Part shown: positions 8,335 through 14,903 of the stretch, piece by piece
How positions within the stretch are numbered: position 1 is the stretch's first letter
Layout: every line of letters starts with the position of its first letter
Assembly: GCA_040768665.1 (NCBI GenBank)
Contig: JAXGMN010000109.1
Coordinates: forward strand, 1 to 16,095
DNA length: 16,095 nucleotides
Reading direction: 5' to 3'
Source of the DNA: JABWBD01 sp040768665
GTDB taxonomy: Bacteria; Planctomycetota; Planctomycetia; Pirellulales; Thermoguttaceae
Notes under the pieces: generated by a model
Told to the model about the DNA's origin: nothing
Databases searched by the model: none
The model's input: the letters and a program-made list of their open reading frames with translations, nothing else
Made by a program: the position numbers and the translations under genes

Positions 8335-9873
8335 TCAGCGTGACACCGCGACCGGAAGATCCCTCGGCCCCGGCGTCGAACGACCGCCGAAACCGGCCTG
8401 ATCCGGGTTTCCCTGCTCCGAAGGGCCGCCGGTGACGACCGGCGCGAGATGATCGAGCGACTGGGGATACCAGCTCATCGAGCGGCGGTTGGGTCCCGTG
8501 CGATCCAGCAGGGCACTTGCGATTTCGGCATACCAGGGGTCGCCGGTCGAGCGGTACGCGTAGGTAAGGGCGGTCATGCACTGGTCGGTGGCGCTGTAAC
8601 GCGTGCTGTTCTGCGGGCCCTGCTTGTACCAGAACGTTCCCGGTTCGCCCATCGGCTCCGTGGTGATCCACTCGGCGATTCCCAGGAGCGACTGCTTGAT
8701 CCGCGGGTCGCCCGTCACGTCATACCAGCGGCCCAGCCCGCGGCCGACGATGCCGTGCATGAATGTCGAGCCACCCTCGTAGCTGGGCTGCTCGGAAATG
8801 GGGACTGAGACGACGCCGCGGATCGGGTCCTGCCATTGGATGATCCAGTCGGCAACGATGCGGCCGGCGTCCCGGATCCGCTCGCCGCCCGTTGCCCGCG
8901 CAAGTGCCGAGATGGCAATCAGCGCCCACCCCGGTCCCCGCTCCTGCCCGCCGGCTCCGAAGCGATTGTGCTCGGCGATGTCGCTGTACCAGTGGGCCAG
9001 CGAGTACACCACTTCTTCCGCCCAGGGATCGCCGGTCAGAAACCAGTAGTCGATCATTCCCTCGACCCAACTGTGGCCGGCACTGGGACCAGCCATGGTG
9101 TGATCGGCAATCCAGTACTGCTCCTCGTGCGACTTCATCCACTGCGACGTGGCGTTGTGGTGCCTCGGACCGCCCTTGAGCAGTCTGCCCGGCGGGGCGT
9201 GGTGAATGACGACCACGTCGCGGTAGAGGCGAGCCGTCTGCTCGCAAAGCTGCCACCACCGCGGATCGCCGCTTCGCAGGTATTGGATCGCGTAACCGTG
9301 GTGGTGGTCGTACTCGCTGTTGCTCCAGAACGTGTAAGAAGGACCGTATCCCCATTCGAACGTGCAATCGCCAAAGTTCTCGAAACCATACTCGCGGCGA
9401 GTCTCGCGCTGGGCCAGGATCGCCCGGTAGGCCTGCTCCGTTCGTTCCTCATAGCGAGGATAGCGATGAGGATCGACCGGGTGGAACTCGCCGAACGCAT
9501 GCGTGCCGGCGGTATAGCGTGGCTCGGCGACGGCGCGGAGCGGTTGAACCAACGGGGCCATCATGCCGGCGCTGTTGTCGGCCGCCGGCCTGCCATCCAT
9601 TACGAAGAGGATCTCCTGGCTGAGTGCCTCGCCCTGGGCGAGCCGGAACAATCCCATCTTGCCGGGCGACTGCGGATAGCCGACACCGCCGACCGTGTAG
9701 CGATCGGTGGTTTCCCCCAGACGATCGCGCCAGCGGGTCGGCAGGTCGCCGTCGTCGAACGGTAGGGGAATGAAGTCGAACCGCACTACCCCGGGCTGAA
9801 AACGGATTGCCTGCGGGAAACGCTGCCAGAACCAGCGCGCGCCGACCGCCAGGCCGGAAGGCGGATAAGCCGG
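8335..9873 (-). CDS. Exo-rhamnogalacturonan lyase family protein, C-terminal part (after frameshift)
   Basis: This is the downstream part of the split lyase gene, 512 residues in the frame one base off from the upstream part, ending at TGA 8337-8335. It resumes at PAYPPSGLAVGARWFWQRF and carries the helical-barrel core typical of PcRGLX/YetA-like proteins: a WGYGPSYTFWSNSEYDHHHG segment (about residues 1018-1040 of the restored protein), DVVVIHH, GGPRHHN, then HSWVEGMIDYWFLTGDPW and repeated TGD/SGDP helical hairpins. The frame is open further upstream to a GTG at 9987, but the translation before about 9875 is arginine-rich and antisense-like in character, while the other frame there is family-like. 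It is therefore not an independent gene with its own start. The role would be cleavage of rhamnogalacturonan or a related acidic polysaccharide outside the cytoplasm. Family assignment is by motif recognition; substrate is inference. Confidence 0.75.
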   Translation of the reverse strand, partial: PAYPPSGLAVGARWFWQRFPQAIRFQPGVVRFDFIPLPFDDGDLPTRWRDRLGETTDRYTVGGVGYPQSPGKMGLFRLAQGEALSQEILFVMDGRPAADNSAGMMAPLVQPLRAVAEPRYTAGTHAFGEFHPVDPHRYPRYEERTEQAYRAILAQRETRREYGFENFGDCTFEWGYGPSYTFWSNSEYDHHHGYAIQYLRSGDPRWWQLCEQTARLYRDVVVIHHAPPGRLLKGGPRHHNATSQWMKSHEEQYWIADHTMAGPSAGHSWVEGMIDYWFLTGDPWAEEVVYSLAHWYSDIAEHNRFGAGGQERGPGWALIAISALARATGGERIRDAGRIVADWIIQWQDPIRGVVSVPISEQPSYEGGSTFMHGIVGRGLGRWYDVTGDPRIKQSLLGIAEWITTEPMGEPGTFWYKQGPQNSTRYSATDQCMTALTYAYRSTGDPWYAEIASALLDRTGPNRRSMSWYPQSLDHLAPVVTGGPSEQGNPDQAGFGGRSTPGPRDLPVAVSR

Positions 9874-12424
9874 GCGACTGGCCCTTCTGCCGCGAGCGCG
9901 GGCCGCCGGCGTTCGTCCAGGTGAGCGTGTCGTGCCGATGCTGGTAGAGCACGTCGCCTTCGCCCGCCGTTCGAATCTCGTCGGCACCCACCCACACCTT
10001 GCCGTCGACCTCCTTTCGCTCGAGCTCCATCGACCACCGCTTCAAGTAGACCTCGGGCTGGTCTTCGCGGTTGATGATGAAGGCGTAGACACGCAAGGCA
10101 TCGGAGCCGGCGGTTGCCTCGAGATGCAAGCGGAAGTCGACCAGCGTGCCCGTCGCGTCGGTGAAGGAGCCTTTGCGGACCACCAGCGCCCGCAACGGGC
10201 CGCCCTCGACAATCTCGGTGTCCGTTACGGCGGCATCACGGGTGCGGACCACGCGGCCGCTCTCTTCCTCCAGGGACAGGTCCCACACTTCGTCAGCCGA
10301 CTTGATCAGCCGGTCGCTTCGCCGCACTTCGTCGAGAATGCGTCCGCGCGTGGTGCTCAGCGTGACGACAATCGCTCCGGTGTCGATCACCAGCCGGTCA
10401 TCTTCCTTGCGAAGTGTCAGGCCACTCTCGCTGGATACCGGCGCGACAGCCTCGCCAGCCTCAACCGTGTACGCGGCAGTACCGCCCGCGGCGACATCGG
10501 CGGGAAATGCCACCAACACGACTTTCGCCGTTTTGTCGGGCCAGGCGGCAATCTGCCGGGTTTGCACCGGCACCGCCTGGCCGTCAGGGCCGATTACCCG
10601 CAGCGTATCCGGCCGCGCCAGGCAGCCTGCGGGAAATGGCAAGCCCTGCGCCGCCACTTCGCCCTGCCTTGCGACTCCAGCCAACTCGTGGACCGTGATC
10701 GGAAAGCGGACCTGGGGAGTCGTCTGGCCGTCGGCCGTCGGCGGCAGAGCCGGTTCCGGAGGCCGCGGCAAGAGCTTCTCGGGAATTACGGCCAGTTCGT
10801 AGAGCGTTACGCCTTCGTCTCCATCGCGTTCGACCTCGATGCGTATCTTGTCTGCCGGTTCCAGCGCCACCGGCGGCGTCACCGCCCAGTACGTCCGGCA
10901 ATCATCCGCCGTGAGCCTCCACTCCGCGGCCGCCTTTCCGCCCGCTAGCAACCGGAGCCGCGACTGCCCGGTGTGCTCGTCGCGGAGCCGAAGTGCGAGG
11001 GCAAACCGGCCCGCGGGACCGGCATGCGGAGCCTCGACAGCCCCCGATTGATTTTGCAGGCGGAGACTTGCCGCTTCGCTGACTTGGAGGCCGTCGCCGG
11101 AGAAGACGTCGGCCGCGGGACCTCGGCAGAGGTCGGTAATCAGCTCCACGGTGCCAAAGAAAGCGTCGATGGCAAAGGGTTCCTCGCCGGAGCCCTTTTG
11201 GTCGTCGATCCGTAGCGTGATTTCACAGCGGCCGGCTTTCTGTACCGCGTCGGTGATGTCCGCGGTGCGGAATGCCAGTTTCGCGGGCTGGGGATTCCGC
11301 CCCAGCACGTCGTCTTTCCAGACCGGCTCGCCGTTGACGAGGACCGAGGCATGGCGGATGTCTCGCTTGAGATTTTCCAGCGCCGTCTGGCCGTGTTTCG
11401 CACCGCCGAGGATCCGCTCGCGGCCGCCGCAGTACGTATCCGTGTAGTACCAGCGAAGTGTCACCGCTTTGGCCCCCGCGGGAACCGGGACCATACGGCT
11501 GATCTGGACGAAATTGCCGGCCTGGCTCGGCACGTCGGGATGGGTGAACGTGAGTACGCCCCGGCGATCCACCTTTGCCGAGTAGGGCCCGTGAGACGAT
11601 AGCTGCCAGGCGGGATCGTCCAGCGGCAAGCCGTCGCCCCGCCGCGGCATTTCGAACAGGTCGTGCCAATCCGCGTGAAAACCCTCGGGCATCCGGCGCG
11701 GCGGGCGCGATGCGGCAAGCCGCGGGGCATGGGCCAGCGCATAGCGGACCAGGTTCTCGAACAGTCGGGCCCCGGCGGCGCTGGAGTCGCCGGCGGAATC
11801 GTGGAACCAATGATATTCGGGGATCATCTGCACCAGGAGGATGCGGCCTTTGCCCAGCGGCAGTTCCGCGATGCCGTAGTGAGGCCCGGTGGAGGCAGGT
11901 TCCGTCTTGTCCCATGACTGCTCGGCGCCCGTGCTTACCAGTGGGATCCAACCTTCGCCCAGATCGAAAAATGCGCGGTAGATGCTGCCGCCATGCACGT
12001 CCAGCAGGAGGTCGCGGTCGAAGTGGTGCGGCGTATTGAAGATCGGATGGTCCCGCTCGACGATCTTGCCCAACGCGTACGCCTTGTCGCGTTGCAGCCG
12101 AATCGGCAGCCACGCATCTTCGGCGGAGGAGCGGAAGCCCACCAGCACGCCGCCCGACTCGACGAACGGCCGCACCGCCGCCGGATCGTTACCCAGGGCA
12201 GTGCGGTCCTCGTCGAAACCCCAGATGACCAGATCGTAGTCGAACAGACAGACTTGCCCCAATTCGCCGGGGCTCACCCGCTGGTGTTCGATTGAGAGGG
12301 CGGCAAGGCCGCGAGCGGTGTAACTCCCGTCAGAGCCGGCCACGAGCAGCGTCTTCGGCGCCGCCGAAGAATCCCCGACGATCCCGATGGTCAGCGCCGA
12401 GCAGAGCACCAGATGCAGAGTCAT
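9449..12424 (-). CDS. Secreted exo-rhamnogalacturonan lyase family protein, N-terminal part, frame disrupted near 9874
   Basis: ATG 12424 follows AAGGA by 7 nt and opens a signal peptide (MTLHLVLCSALTIGIVG, cleavage near DSSAA). Domains in order: a class I glutamine-amidotransferase/ThuA-like domain (about 24-235, with YDLVIWGFDEDR and GIAELPLGKGRILLVQM); a beta-sandwich that may bind carbohydrate (245-430); a second sandwich (430-570); then the PcRGLX/YetA-type first domain (572-670, ITVHELAGVAR and WPDKTAKVVL) and second domain (670-840). Real homology stops at about residue 850; the remaining 140-odd codons to the stop at 9449 are arginine- and glycine-rich out-of-frame sequence. Skipping one base in the CCC run at 9874-9872 joins it to the downstream part and gives a 1362-aa protein. 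The track-like GTG at 12445 is a weaker start. Acts probably in periplasm or outside the cell. Confidence 0.8.
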   Translation of the reverse strand: MTLHLVLCSALTIGIVGDSSAAPKTLLVAGSDGSYTARGLAALSIEHQRVSPGELGQVCLFDYDLVIWGFDEDRTALGNDPAAVRPFVESGGVLVGFRSSAEDAWLPIRLQRDKAYALGKIVERDHPIFNTPHHFDRDLLLDVHGGSIYRAFFDLGEGWIPLVSTGAEQSWDKTEPASTGPHYGIAELPLGKGRILLVQMIPEYHWFHDSAGDSSAAGARLFENLVRYALAHAPRLAASRPPRRMPEGFHADWHDLFEMPRRGDGLPLDDPAWQLSSHGPYSAKVDRRGVLTFTHPDVPSQAGNFVQISRMVPVPAGAKAVTLRWYYTDTYCGGRERILGGAKHGQTALENLKRDIRHASVLVNGEPVWKDDVLGRNPQPAKLAFRTADITDAVQKAGRCEITLRIDDQKGSGEEPFAIDAFFGTVELITDLCRGPAADVFSGDGLQVSEAASLRLQNQSGAVEAPHAGPAGRFALALRLRDEHTGQSRLRLLAGGKAAAEWRLTADDCRTYWAVTPPVALEPADKIRIEVERDGDEGVTLYELAVIPEKLLPRPPEPALPPTADGQTTPQVRFPITVHELAGVARQGEVAAQGLPFPAGCLARPDTLRVIGPDGQAVPVQTRQIAAWPDKTAKVVLVAFPADVAAGGTAAYTVEAGEAVAPVSSESGLTLRKEDDRLVIDTGAIVVTLSTTRGRILDEVRRSDRLIKSADEVWDLSLEEESGRVVRTRDAAVTDTEIVEGGPLRALVVRKGSFTDATGTLVDFRLHLEATAGSDALRVYAFIINREDQPEVYLKRWSMELERKEVDGKVWVGADEIRTAGEGDVLYQHRHDTLTWTNAGGPRSRQKGQSPGLSAFRPGGRRALVLAAFPAGNPFSARGSAVRLHSPTVRRRRPADPLARSSGGNHRSLHGRRCRLSAVARQDGIVPARPGRGTQPGDPLRNGWQAGGRQQRRHDGPVGSTAPRRRRATLYRRHACVRRVPPGRSSSLSSL

Positions 12425-12431
12425 GAGCAAG

Positions 12432-12436
12432 TCCTT
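12432..12436 (-). promoter_or_regulatory. Ribosome binding site selecting ATG 12424
   Basis: AAGGA precedes ATG 12424 by 7 nt. It favours this start over the in-frame GTG at 12445, which would put a charged, tryptophan-containing segment before the signal peptide and has no clear site of its own. Confidence 0.6.
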
Positions 12437-12451
12437 CCATCCCACCGGACC

Positions 12452-12472
12452 CCTGCCGGTTCATCCGGCAGG
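12452..12472. repeat. Hairpin in the leader of the lyase gene
   Basis: CCTGCCGG (12452-12459) and CCGGCAGG (12465-12472) form a perfect 8-bp stem with a 5-nt loop, 28 bp upstream of the lyase ATG. No T-run follows on either strand. It may be a leader structure or part of the repeat-rich gap behind the isomerase genes. Confidence 0.4.
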
Positions 12473-12499
12473 TGAACAAGGTTCGTCAGCTAGCATGCC

Positions 12500-12547
12500 T
12501 TGCCAAGCGGGAGCGGTGGTTCCAGGTCCCGCTTGGCAAGCGGGACC
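12500..12547. repeat. Compound palindromic repeat downstream of the first isomerase gene
   Basis: GGTCCCGCTT-GGC-AAGCGGGACC (12525-12547) is a perfect 10-bp stem with a 3-nt loop. TTGCCAAGCGGGA (12500-12512) is the exact inverse of TCCCGCTTGGCAA (12527-12539), so two alternative hairpins are possible. It starts 5 nt beyond the stop codon at 12552, a position suited to transcript ending or mRNA protection, but no T-tract follows. The 20-base core recurs at 14759-14778. Confidence 0.7.
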
Positions 12548-12551
12548 TACT

Positions 12552-13565
12552 TCAGGCCAGCGTTTGCTCTTCTTTGTCGAAGGCTGCGTCGAAGGCAATC
12601 CTGCTCGGCTGGAAGTCGATCTTCCGGACGAACTGGCAGGCTTCCTTGGCCCCGTGCTCCCGGTCCATGCCGCTGTCTTCCCATTCGACCGAAAGCGGCC
12701 CCTGATAGCCGACCTCGTTCAGCGCCCGGATGATCTCCTCGAAGTTGACGCCGCCGCGGCCGAGCGACCGGAAATCCCAACCGCGCCGCGGATCGCCGAA
12801 GTTGATGTGGCTGGCAAGGATCCCGGTCCGTCCGTCCAGCGTCACCTTGGCGTCCTTCATGTGGACGTGGTAAATGCGGTCGGGAAACGCGCGGATGAAT
12901 TCGACGGGATCGACGCCTTGCCAGATCAGGTGGCTGGGGTCGAAGTTAAAGCCGAACTCCTCGCGGTACTTGAGCGCCTGCAGGGCCTGCTCGGCGGTAT
13001 AGAGATCGAAGGCGATCTCGGTCGGATGGACCTCGAGGGCGAACTTCACCCCGCACTCGGCAAAGACGTCGAGAATGGGATTGAACCGCTCGGCGAGGAG
13101 TTCGAAGCCGCGATCGATCATCCGCGGCGAGACCGGCGGGAAAGAGTACAGCAGGTGCCAGATGCTCGAGCCGGTGAAGCCATTGACCACCGACACGCCG
13201 AGCTTCTGGGCGGCACGCGCCGTATTCTTCAACTCCTCGGCGGCCCGCTGGTTGACGCCGTCGGGGTCGCCGTCGCCCCAGACGTACGGCGGCAGGATCG
13301 CCTGGTGGCGCTGGTCGATCCGGTCCAACACCGCCTGTCCGACGAGATGGTTGCTGATGGCAAAGACCTGCATGCCGTTTTGCGCGAGAATTTCGCGCCT
13401 CTTGGCGCAGTATTCATCGTCGGCGAGGGCTTTGTCGACCTCGAAATGATCGCCCCAGCAGGCGAGCTCCAGGCCGTCAAAACCGAGTTCGCGGCATTTC
13501 CGGGCCAGTTCGGCCACGGGAAGGTCCGCCCATTGCCCCGTGCAGAGAGTCACCGGACGCGCCAT
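12552..13565 (-). CDS. Sugar phosphate isomerase/epimerase family protein (TIM barrel), downstream copy
   Basis: This 337-aa protein has the xylose-isomerase-like TIM-barrel (AP endonuclease 2-type) pattern. Likely metal and substrate residues sit at the usual strand ends: Glu178 in LEVHPTE, Asp209 and His212 in FDPSH, His235 in HVHMKD, and Glu294 in SVEWED. No signal peptide, so cytoplasmic. ATG 13565 follows AGGAG by 8 nt and the N-terminus MARPVT matches that of its neighbour. It is about 83% identical by hand count to the gene at 13686-14699, with the same length and no gaps, so the two are a tandem duplication. The lyase gene follows on the same strand after 127 bp. The likely role is isomerisation or epimerisation of a sugar or sugar acid; members of this family vary widely in substrate, so none is assigned. 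Confidence 0.9.
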   Translation of the reverse strand: MARPVTLCTGQWADLPVAELARKCRELGFDGLELACWGDHFEVDKALADDEYCAKRREILAQNGMQVFAISNHLVGQAVLDRIDQRHQAILPPYVWGDGDPDGVNQRAAEELKNTARAAQKLGVSVVNGFTGSSIWHLLYSFPPVSPRMIDRGFELLAERFNPILDVFAECGVKFALEVHPTEIAFDLYTAEQALQALKYREEFGFNFDPSHLIWQGVDPVEFIRAFPDRIYHVHMKDAKVTLDGRTGILASHINFGDPRRGWDFRSLGRGGVNFEEIIRALNEVGYQGPLSVEWEDSGMDREHGAKEACQFVRKIDFQPSRIAFDAAFDKEEQTLA

Positions 13566-13685
13566 GAAAGTCTCTCCTGAGATTTTGCTGAATCGGATTT
13601 AAGAACCCGCGGGAATTCGCCCCCAATTGCGCCCGCCGCCGGCACAACCCGGCGGCGGGTCTTGTCAGAGATAGTGAAGCACGGG
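13566..13685. other. Spacer between the two isomerase genes
   Basis: The 120-bp spacer contains the strong hairpin at 13632-13659 and the ribosome site of the downstream copy (AGGAG, 13578-13574). The hairpin suggests that the second gene may be read at a different level from the first. Confidence 0.5.
13632..13659 (-). terminator. Strong GC hairpin behind the upstream isomerase gene
   Basis: CCCGCCGCCGG and CCGGCGGCGGG form a perfect 11-bp stem with a 6-nt loop, 26 bp after the stop codon of the 13686-14699 gene. On the minus strand it is followed by GCGCAATTGG rather than a U-run, so it would be an imperfect intrinsic terminator, an attenuator or an mRNA-stabilising stem. Confidence 0.5.
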
Positions 13686-14699
13686 TCAGACCTGCCCCTG
13701 CTCCTTCTTGTCGAAGGCCGCGTCGAAGGCGAGCCTGCTCGGTTCAAAATCGATTTTCTTGACAAACTCGCAGGCCTCGCGAGCGCCGTGCTCCCGGTCC
13801 ATGCCGCTATCTTCCCACTCGACGGAGAGCGGGCCTTGGTAGCCGACCTGGTTGAGCGCCCGGATGATCTCCTCGAAGTTGACGCCGCCGCGGCCCAGGG
13901 AACGGAAGTCCCAGCCGCGCGCAGGGTCGCCGAAGTTGAGATGGCTGGCAAGAATGCCGCTGCGCCCATTGAGAGTCACAATGGCGTCTTTCATGTGGAC
14001 GTGGTAGATCCGGTCCGAAAAGCGGCGGATGAATTCGACCGGATTGACGCCCTGCCAAATCAAGTGGCTCGGATCGAAATTGAAGCCGAACTCTTCGCGG
14101 TAGCTCAGGGCGTCGAGCGCGCGCTCGGCGGTATAGAGGTCGAACGCGATTTCCGTCGGATGCACCTCCAAAGCGAATTTCACGCCGCACTCGGCGAAGA
14201 CGTCGAGGATGGGGTTGAAACGCTCGGCCAGGAGCTTGAAACCATCGTCGATCATGGCGGGCGAGACCGGCGGGAAGGAGTAGAGCAGGTGCCAGATGCT
14301 CGAGCCGGTGAAGCCATTCACCACGCCGATGCCGAGTTTCTGGGCCGCCCGCGCCGTGTTCATCATCTCGTCGGCGGCACGCTCGTTGACGCCGGCCGGG
14401 TCGCCGTCGCCCCAGACGTACGGCGGGAGGATCGCCTGATGGCGCTCGTCGATGTTGTCGAGGACCGCCTGGCCCACCAGGTGATTGCTGATGGCGAACA
14501 CCTGGAGGGTGTATTTCTCGAGGATCTCTCGCTTTTTCGAGCAGTAATCGTCTTGGTCGAGGGCTTTTTCGACCTCGAAGTGGTCGCCCCAGCAGGCCAG
14601 TTCCAGGCCGTTGTAACCGAAACCGCTCATCTTCTGGGCCAAGGTTTCCAGGGGCAGATCGGCCCACTGGCCGGTGAATATGGTAACCGGTCGCGCCAT
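13686..14699 (-). CDS. Sugar phosphate isomerase/epimerase family protein (TIM barrel), upstream copy
   Basis: This 337-aa TIM-barrel protein is the paralogue of the gene at 12552-13565 and has the same putative metal-site residues (Glu178, Asp209, His212, His235, Glu294). ATG 14699 is preceded by AGGAGG with 9-nt spacing and gives an N-terminus that aligns with the paralogue; an in-frame extension to 14786 reads through a palindromic repeat and is not credible. Of about 56 differences between the copies, 23 fall in the first 65 residues, whereas residues 161-180 and 261-280 are identical. This suggests a conserved active site with a changed first part of the barrel. It is first in the minus-strand run toward the lyase gene and divergent from the gene at 14904. 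Cytoplasmic; substrate unknown. Confidence 0.9.
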   Translation of the reverse strand: MARPVTIFTGQWADLPLETLAQKMSGFGYNGLELACWGDHFEVEKALDQDDYCSKKREILEKYTLQVFAISNHLVGQAVLDNIDERHQAILPPYVWGDGDPAGVNERAADEMMNTARAAQKLGIGVVNGFTGSSIWHLLYSFPPVSPAMIDDGFKLLAERFNPILDVFAECGVKFALEVHPTEIAFDLYTAERALDALSYREEFGFNFDPSHLIWQGVNPVEFIRRFSDRIYHVHMKDAIVTLNGRSGILASHLNFGDPARGWDFRSLGRGGVNFEEIIRALNQVGYQGPLSVEWEDSGMDREHGAREACEFVKKIDFEPSRLAFDAAFDKKEQGQV

Positions 14700-14708
14700 C
14701 GTCGGTGT

Positions 14709-14714
14709 CCTCCT
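14709..14714 (-). promoter_or_regulatory. Ribosome binding site selecting ATG 14699
   Basis: AGGAGG, 9 nt before ATG 14699, is the strongest such site in the window. It rules against the longer reading from 14786. Confidence 0.8.
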
Positions 14715-14744
14715 GCGGGTGATGTGTAGGCAACAGGCAGTGCG

Positions 14745-14781
14745 GGGCGTTGCGCCCGGGTCCCGCTTGGCAAGCGGGCCC
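14745..14781. repeat. Two adjacent hairpins, one sharing a core with 12525-12547
   Basis: GGGCG-TTG-CGCCC (14745-14757) is directly followed by CCCGCTT-GGC-AAGCGGG (14762-14778) within GGG...CCC flanks (14758-14781). Bases 14759-14778 equal 12525-12544 exactly. The element lies in the divergent promoter region and would be in the leader of the upstream isomerase gene if transcription starts above it. Confidence 0.65.
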
Positions 14782-14841
14782 TTCATGTCGCCATTTTGAC
14801 AGATTTGCCGCTGCCTGCAAGGGAGCCGGTCCGAGCGGCTG

Positions 14842-14850
14842 TGCTATAAT
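14842..14850 (+). promoter_or_regulatory. Extended -10 promoter for the 14904 gene
   Basis: TGCTATAAT contains a perfect TATAAT (14845-14850) with the TGN extension, which can make up for the poor -35 at the usual distance. Transcription would start near 14857, about 47 nt before ATG 14904. A TTGACA at 14796-14801 is too far away to pair with it. Confidence 0.55.
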
Positions 14851-14885
14851 GGTTGTGGGTCCGTGTGGGCGATTTAAGCCGTTTC

Positions 14886-14895
14886 GGGGAAAGGG
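14886..14895 (+). promoter_or_regulatory. Ribosome binding site selecting ATG 14904
   Basis: A purine tract GGGGAAAGGG ends 8 nt before ATG 14904. It supports this start over the in-frame TTG at 14853, which lies before the predicted transcription start. Confidence 0.6.
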
Positions 14896-14903
14896 TTTTC
14901 GTC

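Noticed and set aside
7895..8401. Plus-strand 168-codon frame in the gap upstream of the giant gene
   Set aside because: No ribosome site, no recognisable motif, and it runs into the antisense of the lyase 3' end.
8836..9765. Plus-strand 309-codon frame, and 9932-10948 (338 codons)
   Set aside because: Both are antisense to the lyase gene and show no family features or ribosome sites.
13586..13625. Promoter for the downstream isomerase copy
   Set aside because: TTGGGG and TTAAAT can be paired at 18 nt, but both match the consensus poorly.
13662..14729. Plus-strand 355-codon frame, and 12387-13580 (397 codons)
   Set aside because: They are mirror frames of the two isomerase genes. Their likeness to each other only reflects the paralogy on the other strand.
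14700..14786. N-terminal extension of the upstream isomerase gene to 14786
   Set aside because: It would translate the palindromic repeat. AGGAGG before ATG 14699 and the alignment with the paralogue support the shorter start.
14853..14903. TTG start for the secreted STN-like protein
   Set aside because: It lies before the predicted transcription start (about 14857) and would hide the signal peptide behind 17 charged residues.
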